Notes: generated from the letters alone by a model not told the origin. A stretch of 11,115 nt of DNA from Actinomycetota bacterium (GCA_016932375.1 JAFGDA010000157.1:1-11115); one strand, 5' to 3'. Counted from the stretch's first letter, positions 1 to 6,523 are shown. Program-made: numbers and translations.

Positions 1-100
1 AAAATAAATGACAGGGTAAGGAATTATGATTGCCAGTAATTCTAAAAACCTGTAGTTAAGATAGTTTAACAATATCTGCCCCCGTGAACAAATAATATTG

Positions 101-106
101 TATAAT
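101..106 (+). promoter_or_regulatory. possible -10 box upstream of the eRF1-like gene
   Basis: A perfect TATAAT hexamer lies about 205 bases before the eRF1-like start codon. No good -35 is found 16-18 bases upstream (the region reads GC-rich, around 78-83). Promoter use therefore rests on the -10 alone and is uncertain. If it is used, the transcript would carry a leader of roughly 200 bases. Confidence 0.25.
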
Positions 107-213
107 AGTGTTATATCATGATAAGTTATTTTCAGGATAATTTGAAGATTTACAGAATTGGATTTTTACCGTTTACCTTGAATTATATTGAACCCTGTTT
201 TTTTTACAGGCAG

Positions 214-298
214 AAGGGCCTTAAAAAGATATATTTATATATAAAAAGTTAAAGGGACGGGTTTTATTGCAGGCCCTCCCTTAAACGAAAATGAAGGG
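214..298 (+). promoter_or_regulatory. competing hairpins around the ribosome binding site of the eRF1-like gene
   Basis: The pyrimidine tract GGCCCTCCCTT (272-282) can pair with three purine tracts. These are AGGGCC (215-220, 6 bp), AAGGGACGGG (252-261, 9 bp with one bulged C), and AAGGG (294-298, 5 bp), which is the Shine-Dalgarno of the gene starting at 311. The pairings exclude one another, so the tract could act as an anti-SD freed or held by the upstream arms. This is read directly from base complementarity; folding and regulation are inferred. The rest of positions 1-298 is AT-rich with no gene visible. Confidence 0.3.
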
Positions 299-310
299 AT
301 GTGTGTAATT

Positions 311-1480
311 ATGGCTGAAAAGATAATAGATACCGGTAAGATATCGGGACTGGAAAAAATTCTTGACATTGATCCCAAAGAAGATCCGGTGATAAGTGTC
401 TACCTGCAGGTGGACAGGGCCAGGGTGAATAAAAACGAGTACCTTTCGAGCCTTAATTCAATGATTACCAGGAGAAGGGCAGAGGTGGAAAAGGATGAAG
501 TTTTAACAAAAAACAACAAAAGGAAAATAATTTCCATGATGGACAGGATAAAGGCGTATTATAATGATAAATTCATGACAGGTTCGACAAAAACGTCTGT
601 TATTTTTGCGAGGGCAGATGACTTATGGGAGGAATTCAGGCTGCCCATTGTAATGAAATCAAAAATAATAATAGACCCAAAGCCATATACCCAGGACCTG
701 CGTTCCGCATTTAAGAATTATAAAAAATATGGCGTGCTATTAATAGACCGTGAAAAGGCACAGATATATTCAATATATCTTGAAGAAGTAAGGGAATACC
801 TTGCAGCAATAATATCCGATGTTCCTTCAAAGGTAAATTTCAGGAGCAATGCCGTCCTGAGGGAGAAAAAGATACTGGGGAGGATCGAGGAAAAATTGCA
901 TGGTTTTTTCAAGATTGTAAACGACAGGACTCTCGAGCTTTTCAAGGAGAACAGGTTTGATTACCTTATACTGGCCGGCAGGAAAGATATAATTCCGAAT
1001 TTTTACAACTATCTGCACAGCTACCTGCAGTCAAAGTACATCGGCAGCATTGTTGCAGAACCGGATTCCGGTACGGCGGATATAAGGGATAAGGCCTTAC
1101 ATTTTATCAAGGATTTTGAAGACAGGACAAAGGATGGACTGATAGACAGGCTTCTTGATGAGCATAACCCCGGCGGTCTCGGGGTACTGGGAATAGAAGC
1201 AACCATCAGGGCGCTTATCAGGGATCAGGTAAAGATACTCATATATAATAACGGTTTCATGCATAAGGGATACGTGTGTGAAGACTGCCTTTTTATCACC
1301 ACAGGAACCGGCAGGGCCTGTCCTTATTGTGGCAGCAGCAAACTTGTGCTTTACAACGATATTGTTGACGAGATGGTGGAAATGGCAATCAACCAGGGAA
1401 GTGATATAGTTGATGTGGATGATAACGAAAGGCTCAGGGAAGCGGGAAACATCGGTGCGGTTTTAAGGTATAAAATGTAA
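311..1480 (+). CDS. eRF1/aRF1-like (baeRF-type) protein with C-terminal zinc ribbon, no GGQ
   Basis: The 389-residue product resembles the bacterial relatives of archaeo-eukaryotic release factor 1 and Pelota. The strongest signs are at the C-terminus: a four-cysteine zinc ribbon (C323-x2-C326-x10-C337-x2-C340), then a helix and a terminus reading NIGAVLRYKM, close to the GGIGGILRYR-type end of eRF1 domain 3. A mixed alpha/beta domain occupies roughly 120-250. The GGQ peptide-hydrolysis loop of true eRF1 is absent; a basic stretch around VNFRSNAVLREKK occupies the region where related bacterial proteins also diverge. An ATG at 299 would add four residues, but the purine-rich SD at 294-300 is correctly spaced only for the ATG at 311. 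It converges on nrdR with 17 bases between stop codons. Likely roles, inferred from family knowledge, are ribosome rescue or stress-time hibernation (as for Balon and Rv2629) rather than termination. Confidence 0.72.
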   Translation: MAEKIIDTGKISGLEKILDIDPKEDPVISVYLQVDRARVNKNEYLSSLNSMITRRRAEVEKDEVLTKNNKRKIISMMDRIKAYYNDKFMTGSTKTSVIFARADDLWEEFRLPIVMKSKIIIDPKPYTQDLRSAFKNYKKYGVLLIDREKAQIYSIYLEEVREYLAAIISDVPSKVNFRSNAVLREKKILGRIEEKLHGFFKIVNDRTLELFKENRFDYLILAGRKDIIPNFYNYLHSYLQSKYIGSIVAEPDSGTADIRDKALHFIKDFEDRTKDGLIDRLLDEHNPGGLGVLGIEATIRALIRDQVKILIYNNGFMHKGYVCEDCLFITTGTGRACPYCGSSKLVLYNDIVDEMVEMAINQGSDIVDVDDNERLREAGNIGAVLRYKM

Positions 1481-1497
1481 GAGAAGGTACCAGGTGG

Positions 1498-1953
1498 TTA
1501 TTTTTTATTTTTGAGTTTCGTGAGCTCTTTTGTAAATTGGGCAATATCGTCAAATTGTTTATAGACAGATGCAAATCTTATATAGGCTACCTTGTCAAGG
1601 TTCTTAAGTCTTTCCAGCACCAGGTTGCCTATGTCTTTTGAGTGTATTTCATTTGAGGGCATGTTATGTATCTCATTTTCAATATCATCTACAAGCTCCC
1701 TGAGAACCTCTGTGCTTATATTCCTTTTAATGCAGGCCCTTATTAGTCCGCTTAATATCTTGTTCCTGTCAAAAGGTTGCCTTGTGTTGTCCTTTTTAAT
1801 GACCGCAATCGGATGGGTTTCTATCCTCTCATATGTCGTAAATCTCTTGCCGCACTTTTCACACATCCTCCTGCGCCGCACCGCATCATTGGAATCCGTA
1901 AGCCTTGAATCTATTACTCTTGTATCTGTGTTTGAGCAGTAGGGGCACTTCAT
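1498..1953 (-). CDS. nrdR: transcriptional repressor NrdR of ribonucleotide reductase genes
   Basis: This 151-residue protein is a full-length NrdR. The N-terminal zinc ribbon is intact (C3-x2-C6 ... C31-x2-C34) with the Arg-rich VRRRRMCEKCGKRFTTYER segment, followed by an ATP-cone domain from about 49 to 140 (IAVIKKDNTRQPFDRNKI and a late VAYIRFASVYKQF). NrdR senses dATP/ATP through the cone and represses nrd operons by binding NrdR boxes. No ribonucleotide reductase gene lies in the window, so it acts elsewhere. Its ATG overlaps the stop of the upstream membrane-protein gene (TAATG), which implies translational coupling and transcription from the promoter near 2370. It converges with the eRF1-like gene; no convincing intrinsic terminator is seen between them. 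Confidence 0.96.
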   Translation of the reverse strand: MKCPYCSNTDTRVIDSRLTDSNDAVRRRRMCEKCGKRFTTYERIETHPIAVIKKDNTRQPFDRNKILSGLIRACIKRNISTEVLRELVDDIENEIHNMPSNEIHSKDIGNLVLERLKNLDKVAYIRFASVYKQFDDIAQFTKELTKLKNKK

Positions 1954-2246
1954 TATTCTATTCCTTTAAAAATAGGTTTGAATATTTTTTTAAGCACCGG
2001 GCTTATATCCCTTCTTTTACGGGTAAAGTATGTACGAATAAGGTCCAGGCACTTAAGTGAATAAACTGCCGTTATAATAAGGCCGAATACGAGCCACCAT
2101 ATACTGCCTTCCCATGCCCATAGGAAAAATGAAAGAAGGAAGAAAGCCATGGCTGTTGAAAGGTAGGAATCTTTGGGAAATGACCCGATAAGATAGGAAA
2201 TAACAAGAATAAGAAAAGTATTTAAATAAAAATTTTCGGCAATCAT
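1953..2246 (-). CDS. small membrane protein co-transcribed with nrdR
   Basis: This 97-residue protein is not recognised as a named family. It has three hydrophobic segments (about residues 8-23, 28-44 and 47-65, rich in Phe, Leu, Trp and Ile) and a basic C-terminal tail (TRKRRD ... KKIFKPIFK) that would lie in the cytoplasm by the positive-inside rule. The start is supported by GAAAGGT (2262-2256) nine bases before the ATG. The stop TAA shares its last base with the nrdR ATG. The tight overlap suggests co-expression with nrdR, but nothing in the sequence gives a biochemical role. The coding assignment is supported by the SD, the coupling and the coherent membrane topology. Confidence 0.7.
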   Translation of the reverse strand: MIAENFYLNTFLILVISYLIGSFPKDSYLSTAMAFFLLSFFLWAWEGSIWWLVFGLIITAVYSLKCLDLIRTYFTRKRRDISPVLKKIFKPIFKGIE

Positions 2247-2272
2247 TTATATAATACCTTTCAAAATTTAAA

Positions 2273-2360
2273 ATACCGGGTTATTGGCCATGCCCGAACC
2301 GTCCATGGCCCGCCACCATATTAAAGTGATAGGCCTTTACCTGTCTTAAGGAACCCGTAT
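2273..2360 (-). promoter_or_regulatory. structured 5' leader of the membrane protein-nrdR operon
   Basis: Starting at the expected transcription start (about 2360), the RNA can close on itself through ATACGGGTT (2360-2352) pairing with AACCCGGTAT (2282-2273) with one bulged G. Inside is a perfect 7-bp hairpin, GGCCATG (2310-2304) with CATGGCC (2292-2286), around an 11-base loop. A weak 3-bp CAC/GTG pairing lies between them. The domain ends 26 bases before the start codon, just ahead of the SD. The layout is like a cis-acting riboregulator, but it matches no riboswitch consensus I can name, and it could also be an incidental fold. The pairing is seen; the function is inferred. Confidence 0.4.
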
Positions 2361-2364
2361 ATTG

Positions 2365-2373
2365 ATTATAGCA
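2365..2373 (-). promoter_or_regulatory. extended -10 promoter for the membrane protein-nrdR operon
   Basis: Read on the minus strand, the sequence is TGCTATAAT, a perfect extended -10 (TGnTATAAT). The matching -35 position is poor (TTATTA), which extended -10 promoters tolerate. It places the transcript start at about 2360-2358, exactly where the 5' arm of the leader stem begins. Confidence 0.5.
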
Positions 2374-2395
2374 TAAAGAAATTTCAATAATAAAT

Positions 2396-2421
2396 ATTAA
2401 TGCTGCGCAACAGCAATTAAT
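2396..2421 (-). terminator. inverted repeat, possible weak terminator or operator
   Basis: ATTAATGCTG (2396-2405) and CAGCAATTAAT (2411-2421) form a 10-bp stem with one bulged base around CGCAA. On the minus strand it is followed by ATTTATTATT, a modest U-rich tail. It lies between the decayed gene ending near 2494 and the nrdR-operon promoter, so it could end upstream minus-strand transcription. It also sits just upstream of the expected -35 position, so an operator is an alternative. The stem is AT-rich and the tail is interrupted. Confidence 0.3.
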
Positions 2422-2493
2422 CATCCTCTCCATATTCCAATAAAAATATTACGTAAATCAGGTCGATTATCCGTCATACCATAGCAATCATTT

Positions 2494-2860
2494 TCAAGAT
2501 AGATGTCCCAATTTTTCTTCCATATCAAAATGTCTTTCTGCGTATGATAGTAGCCTATTTATCATTTTTTTTGATAGAAGCCTTTTTAAGTTAGTATCTG
2601 ATACTTCCTCTAATGTATCCTTTATCTTAAAGCCATTACCCTTGTTTCCTCTCCAGCCTTTTCGGTATATATGGCCTTTCTTTTTCCATCTTTTCTTATG
2701 GTGGTAAGATACATGGAAACATGCTTTTTCCCCTCCCTTATGAACTGCATTTCTTGTTTCCGCAGGTTCTTGCCACAGTGGTAAGGTTGGCATGGATAAA
2801 CCCTGAGTAGTTTAAGATCCCCGTAAGCCTTGATATGAGGTCCTTTTCCCTTCTTGTCAT
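2494..2860 (-). pseudogene. frameshifted remnant of a short CxxxxC-motif gene (DUF6788-like)
   Basis: Three minus-strand frames must be joined to read one protein. From the ATG at 2860 the first frame gives MTRREKDLISRL, then ...VARTCGNKKCSS, then a stop. The next frame continues REGKKHVSMYLTTIRKDGKR, then a charged stretch to VMALR and a stop. The third frame supplies IKDTLEEVSDTNLKRLLSKK to the end. The pattern of RTCGNKKC followed by a GxxHVSMYLT strand and a basic strand resembles the small family with RCGKPGCRCARGE-HGPYYYLS, often found beside transposases. An open frame of 99 codons from 2793 crosses these segments but its N-terminal half is out of frame with the family-like sequence. 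At least two frameshifts are needed, so the gene is broken. The family name is from memory and moderately sure. Confidence 0.55.
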
Positions 2861-3094
2861 CTGGGCTTTTTTTATAAATATCCTTTTTGTATTGATATGA
2901 ATTACTTTAGTACATCATTTTTACATAAAATGCCATGTATTTTACGAAAGCGAATTTGCTTTTTTGGAGAATCTGCTATTTCTAGCTTATTTTAGTGTGA
3001 TTTTTTAAAGATGATTAATTGCTGGATGAGAAAGCTTGTACAGGCAACTGGTATCTGTGAAGCCTGTAATATAATGCCGATAAAGGACTACATA

Positions 3095-3325
3095 TTAAAA
3101 ATTCTTGATAATATCCTCCCGGGTGCTTTCACTTATATCATTTCCATATAACCTTAAAAAAACCTGTTTTCTTATTTCTCCGGGGGTAAGGTACCTGTCA
3201 AGTGAACTCAACAGAAACATGGAAGAGAAAGCGAACATCGAAAAGCCCATTAAAACTTTTTCTGAACCGGTTTTCCTGCCAATCAAATCATCATATTTTT
3301 TATGAATATAATCCATATTTTCCAT
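3095..3325 (-). CDS. small helical partner protein of a nucleotidyltransferase gene
   Basis: This 76-residue product begins at an ATG that overlaps the stop codon of the upstream nucleotidyltransferase (TAATG), so the two form a coupled pair. It is largely helical, with a hydrophobic stretch at about 25-42 (LMGFSMFAFSSMFLLSSL) and a C-terminal LTPGEIRKQVFLRLYGNDIS segment. The latter resembles small proteins commonly encoded next to minimal nucleotidyltransferases, which carry a PEEIRKEIFLRLYG-type motif. The function of that family is not established, and toxin-antitoxin or defence roles are only speculation. The frame is intact, but its partner gene is broken, so it may be non-functional or lost from expression. 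Confidence 0.55.
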   Translation of the reverse strand: MENMDYIHKKYDDLIGRKTGSEKVLMGFSMFAFSSMFLLSSLDRYLTPGEIRKQVFLRLYGNDISESTREDIIKNF

Positions 3326-3857
3326 TATAGTCCTGCTTTCTTCAGTAAATGGTAGATATTAAGAATTCTTACCCATTTTTTTATATAATTTATATCCGGA
3401 TTTTCTTTTAGCAGGTTTTGAACATCCTTAAGCTGCATCTCTTAATAGCTATCTTTTGCCCACCACAATTTGGAAATAATAAGATCTTCAATAGAGACCA
3501 GAAATATTTCGAAGTCATCTATCTTTATGGACTTTTTCCTTAGGAACTCAGTTTTCCTGTAATCTGTTTCTTTACGGACGGTAAAGTCAATTTTTATTAC
3601 TTCCTTAAGGTGGATAATGTTAAACATACTTTCCCCAGAAATTGCATTTTCTATAGAACGGAGATCTATATAGAAGTCTTTTTTAAAAATTTCATAAAAT
3701 TTCCTCGCATCCTTTATTTCCACAACTATATCAATATCCCTGGTCATCCTCGGAGTCGAATAGTAATTCATGGCTACAGATCCGCTGATCATATAAGGGA
3801 TATCGTTTTATTCAGCCTGGTGATTACATCTTTAAGAACTTTTAATTCATTCAACAT
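3325..3857 (-). pseudogene. minimal nucleotidyltransferase gene, broken by a frameshift and an in-frame stop
   Basis: The restored protein is about 177 residues. The ATG at 3857 gives MLNELKVLKDVITRLNK, then the frame breaks in the A-run at 3809-3806; one extra A would give NKNDIPYMISGSVAMNYY in the following frame. The core carries the nucleotidyltransferase signature, GSVAMNYY then RDIDIVVE (Asp41 and Asp43 of the restored protein) and a later KIDFTVR aspartate. An in-frame TAA at 3444-3442 follows WAKDSY, yet the same frame continues EMQLKDVQNLLKENPDINYI and ends KKAGL with a TAA that overlaps the next ATG. The best uninterrupted piece is 3792-3442. Two independent lesions indicate a pseudogene rather than a single sequencing error, though either could be an assembly error. 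No clear SD precedes 3857. Confidence 0.8.
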
Positions 3858-4020
3858 AATAGGATTTTTAATTTGCCATAGACTATAATATTCTTACACT
3901 ACAGCCAGTATAAAAGAAAAAATAGTAAGTCTGCCTTTAAATGTTATCAGAAAACCTGGAATAACAAAAGATTATCGATGGGCAAAATATCTACGTCAAT
4001 AAAGCAGATAGTAAAAAAGA

Positions 4021-4039
4021 TTTTCACTTAAAGTGAAAA
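4021..4039. repeat. perfect 9-1-9 palindrome upstream of the chaperone operon
   Basis: TTTTCACTTAAAGTGAAAA is a perfect 9-bp inverted repeat around a single A, ending 39 bases before the -35 box of the operon promoter. It differs from CIRCE (TTAGCACTC-N9-GAGTGCTAA) and from the HspR element HAIR (CTTGAGT-N7-ACTCAAG). It could be an operator for the adjacent MerR/HspR-like regulator or another factor. It lacks a T-tract, so a terminator is less likely. Confidence 0.45.
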
Positions 4040-4078
4040 ATTAATTTTGCATTTTACTCAAAAACCTTTATAATATTG

Positions 4079-4107
4079 TTGACAATTAGGTTTTTATCTA
4101 ATAGAAT
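4079..4107 (+). promoter_or_regulatory. sigma70-type promoter of the chaperone operon, with short inverted repeat over the -35
   Basis: A perfect -35 TTGACA (4079-4084) is separated by 17 bases from TAGAAT (4102-4107), five of six matches to TATAAT. The start would be near 4114, giving a leader of about 16 bases. ATTGT-TG-ACAAT (4075-4086) is a perfect 5-2-5 inverted repeat covering the -35, a plausible repressor site. The 17-base spacing is not the 19-20 bases used by MerR activators, which suits repression. The wider gap 3858-4078 is AT-rich and holds no supported gene. Confidence 0.65.
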
Positions 4108-4129
4108 TAATCATCATAGAGGTGGTGCA

Positions 4130-4447
4130 GTGTTTAATGAAGAGGATAAAAGTTATCCGATAGAACTGGTAGCAGAGTTCCTGGGAGTAAACAGCAGGAC
4201 ACTATATTATTATGAGAAGTTCATGCTTGTATGTCCCATGCGGAGAGGCAGGAAGAGGTATTACTCTAAAGCTGATATAGAGTGGCTCGAGTTCGTAAGG
4301 GAAATGATGTACGAACAGGGGATGAACCTGAGATCCATTATTGTGTTGATCCGCAGGAGGGATGATGTTGTATTGAATAAGTGTCCGCAGGATGTAGTTG
4401 ACTGCTACAAGAATTATCTGGTAAGGGTAAGGAATTTTGGGGAATAA
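4130..4447 (+). CDS. MerR-family regulator, HspR-like, at the head of the chaperone operon
   Basis: This 105-residue protein has a winged-helix MerR DNA-binding domain: LVAEFLGVNSRTLYYYEK (helix-turn-helix), then RRGRKRYYSKADIEWLEFVR (wing and second helix) and a short EQGMNLRSIIVLIRRRD helix. This layout, with a short C-terminus instead of a long sensor domain, resembles HspR. The start is the GTG at 4130, chosen because AGAGGTGG (4118-4125) is a well-placed SD; an in-frame TTG at 4076 would overlap the promoter. Three cysteines (one in LVCPMRRG, two in NKCPQDVVDCYK) hint at metal or redox binding. In known systems HspR represses the dnaK operon with DnaK as co-repressor. The position 77 bases before dnaK supports autoregulation, but identity as HspR itself is not certain. 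Confidence 0.75.
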   Translation: MFNEEDKSYPIELVAEFLGVNSRTLYYYEKFMLVCPMRRGRKRYYSKADIEWLEFVREMMYEQGMNLRSIIVLIRRRDDVVLNKCPQDVVDCYKNYLVRVRNFGE

Positions 4448-4524
4448 TAATTGGATTCCCGCCGGATAGTTTATTGAAATATAAATGTTTGAAGAAAAAT
4501 ACTAAAAGAAAGGATAGATTAAAG

Positions 4525-6480
4525 ATGGGAAAAGCAGTTGGAATAGATCTTGGAACCACAAATTCAGCAATTGCTGTTATGGAAGGCGGGAAACCTACTG
4601 TTATAGCAAACAGTGAAGGTGGAAGGACCACCCCTTCGGTAGTGGGAATAACCAAAAAAGGAGAGAGACTGGTAGGGCAGCTTGCCAAAAGGCAGGCAGC
4701 CTTGAATCCGGAAAACACTATTTACTCGATTAAAAGATTCATTGGAAGAAAATATGATGAAGTCGAAAGTGAAAGGAAAATAGTTTCCTATGATGTTATA
4801 AAGGGCAGGAACAACCTTGCCGAAGTTAAGATGGGTGATAGGAATTACACGCCGGAAGAGATATCTGCAATGATCCTCCAGAAGCTTAAAAAGGATGCGG
4901 AAAGCTATCTTGGCACCGAGGTGACTGATGCAGTTATCACTGTCCCTGCATATTTTAATGATGCGCAGAGGCAGGCAACCAAAAATGCCGGAAAAGTTGC
5001 AGGACTTAATGTACTCAGGATCATAAATGAGCCCACAGCAGCATCCCTGGCTTACGGGCTGGATAGAAAAAAAGATGAAAAGATCCTGGTATTTGACCTT
5101 GGCGGGGGTACCTTTGATGTATCGGTGCTTGAAGTTGGAGAAGGAGTTTTTGAGGTTAAGGCCAGCCATGGTGATATGCACCTTGGCGGTGATGATTATG
5201 ATGACAGGATCATGAATTATCTCGCTGATGAATTCAAGAAAGAGCAGGGCATAGATCTAAGGCAGGACAGGCAGGCTTTGCAGAGAATAATAGAGGCCTC
5301 GGAAAAGGCAAAGGTGGAACTTTCTTCAGTAACGGAAACAACCATAAGCCTTCCCTTTATAACTGCAGATGCCAATGGGCCAAAGCATCTTGAGATGAAG
5401 ATTACGAGGGCCCAGTTTGAAAAATTGACCGAGGACCTGACCGATAGATGCAAGATACCGCTGGAGAAGGCGCTTAAAGATTCCGGATTAAAACCGGAAG
5501 AGATAGACGAGGTGATCCTTGTGGGTGGTTCCACGAGGATGCCTGTGATACAGAACCTCGTAAGGAACTATATTAACAAGGAACCGCACAAGGGAGTTAA
5601 CCCTGATGAAGTTGTTGCCGTAGGGGCTGCCATACAATCCGGGGTCCTGAAGGGGGATGTAAAAGATGTCGTACTTCTGGACGTGACACCGCTTTCACTG
5701 GGTATAGAGACACTGGGTGGGGTTATGACAAGGCTTATTGACAGGAATACGACCATACCTACAAAGAAGAGTGAGATTTTTACCACGGCAGCCGATAACC
5801 AGACAAGTGTAGATATACATGTCCTCCAGGGCGAAAGGGATATGGCAAGGGACAATAAGACCATTGGCAGGTTCAGGCTTGATGGCATACCGCCTGCCCC
5901 GAGGGGGATTCCGCAGATAGAGGTTACTTTTGACATTGACGCCAATGGTATTGTTAATGTTACTGCAAAGGATACTGCAACCGGCAAGGAGCAGAAGATA
6001 ACCATTACGGCTACATCTCATCTTAATGATGATGAGATAGAAAGAATGGTAAACGAGGCAAAGGAACATGCAGAAGAGGATAAAAAGAAAAGGGAACTGA
6101 TTGATGCCAAAAATACCGGGGACAGTCTGGTTTATTCTACTGAAAAGCTGCTGAAGGAACTTGGAGAAAAGGTCCCTGCGGATATGAAGACAAAGATAGA
6201 TGAACAGGTTAATGTGCTTAAAAAAGCAATGGAATCTGAAAATGTGGCAGATATAAAGAAGGAAATAGAAACGCTCCAGAACCTCCAGAATGATCTTTCA
6301 CAGAGACTTTATTCCCAGGCAGGAACAGGAGCAGGCCCAGGCGGACCTGGCCCGGGTCCGGGCGATGCAGGCCCCGGGTTTACCGGCGGCCAGCAGGCAG
6401 GGAGCCAGCAGGGCAGCAGTGGTAGTGATGACGATGTGATAGATGCCGAATTTGAGGCAAAAGATGATGATAAACAATAA
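4525..6480 (+). CDS. dnaK: Hsp70 chaperone DnaK
   Basis: The 651-residue protein is a complete DnaK, an ATP-driven cytoplasmic chaperone that binds exposed hydrophobic segments. The nucleotide-binding domain carries GIDLGTTNS (D8-S14), NEPTAA (168-173), DLGGGTFD (191-198) and GGSTRMP (from 334). The interdomain linker VVLLD (382-386) leads to the beta-sandwich substrate domain and helical lid. The tail from about residue 598 is rich in Gly, Pro and Gln and ends in the conserved DDDVIDAEFE motif, as in bacterial DnaK proteins. The ATG at 4525 is chosen because AAAGGA (4509-4514) precedes it and MGKAVGIDLG is the usual N-terminus; an in-frame TTG at 4474 would add 17 basic residues not seen in the family. 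hsp20 follows after 43 bases. A short 8-bp AT-rich hairpin (6478-6497) begins at the stop codon. Confidence 0.98.
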   Translation: MGKAVGIDLGTTNSAIAVMEGGKPTVIANSEGGRTTPSVVGITKKGERLVGQLAKRQAALNPENTIYSIKRFIGRKYDEVESERKIVSYDVIKGRNNLAEVKMGDRNYTPEEISAMILQKLKKDAESYLGTEVTDAVITVPAYFNDAQRQATKNAGKVAGLNVLRIINEPTAASLAYGLDRKKDEKILVFDLGGGTFDVSVLEVGEGVFEVKASHGDMHLGGDDYDDRIMNYLADEFKKEQGIDLRQDRQALQRIIEASEKAKVELSSVTETTISLPFITADANGPKHLEMKITRAQFEKLTEDLTDRCKIPLEKALKDSGLKPEEIDEVILVGGSTRMPVIQNLVRNYINKEPHKGVNPDEVVAVGAAIQSGVLKGDVKDVVLLDVTPLSLGIETLGGVMTRLIDRNTTIPTKKSEIFTTAADNQTSVDIHVLQGERDMARDNKTIGRFRLDGIPPAPRGIPQIEVTFDIDANGIVNVTAKDTATGKEQKITITATSHLNDDEIERMVNEAKEHAEEDKKKRELIDAKNTGDSLVYSTEKLLKELGEKVPADMKTKIDEQVNVLKKAMESENVADIKKEIETLQNLQNDLSQRLYSQAGTGAGPGGPGPGPGDAGPGFTGGQQAGSQQGSSGSDDDVIDAEFEAKDDDKQ

Positions 6481-6523
6481 TGTCTGTTAAGACATTAAAA
6501 CCTGGTAAATAAGGAGGTGTATT

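Noticed and set aside
88..101. ACAAATAATATTGT, resembling an NrdR box near the -10 at 101
   Set aside because: The half-site spacing and centre do not fit the NrdR box consensus, and the gene downstream is not a ribonucleotide reductase.
2945..2967. AAAGC-GAATTT-GCTTT followed by T residues, terminator-like on +
   Set aside because: The stem is only 5 bp and no + strand gene lies upstream of it.
3011..3151. 46-codon + strand open frame with CEAC motif
   Set aside because: No SD, overlaps the 3' end of the 76-residue gene, and no recognisable family.
3889..4002. Open stretch on + reading ...LPLNVIRKPGITKDYRWA...
   Set aside because: No start codon or SD and only about 37 codons; it may be the tail of a lost gene, but there is no family match I can support.
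4076..4129. In-frame TTG start for the MerR-like regulator
   Set aside because: It overlaps the -35 and -10 boxes of the promoter and lacks an SD; the GTG at 4130 has a strong one.
4474..4524. In-frame TTG extension of DnaK by 17 residues
   Set aside because: The extension is basic and unlike DnaK N-termini; the ATG at 4525 has an SD and gives the standard MGKAVGIDLG start.
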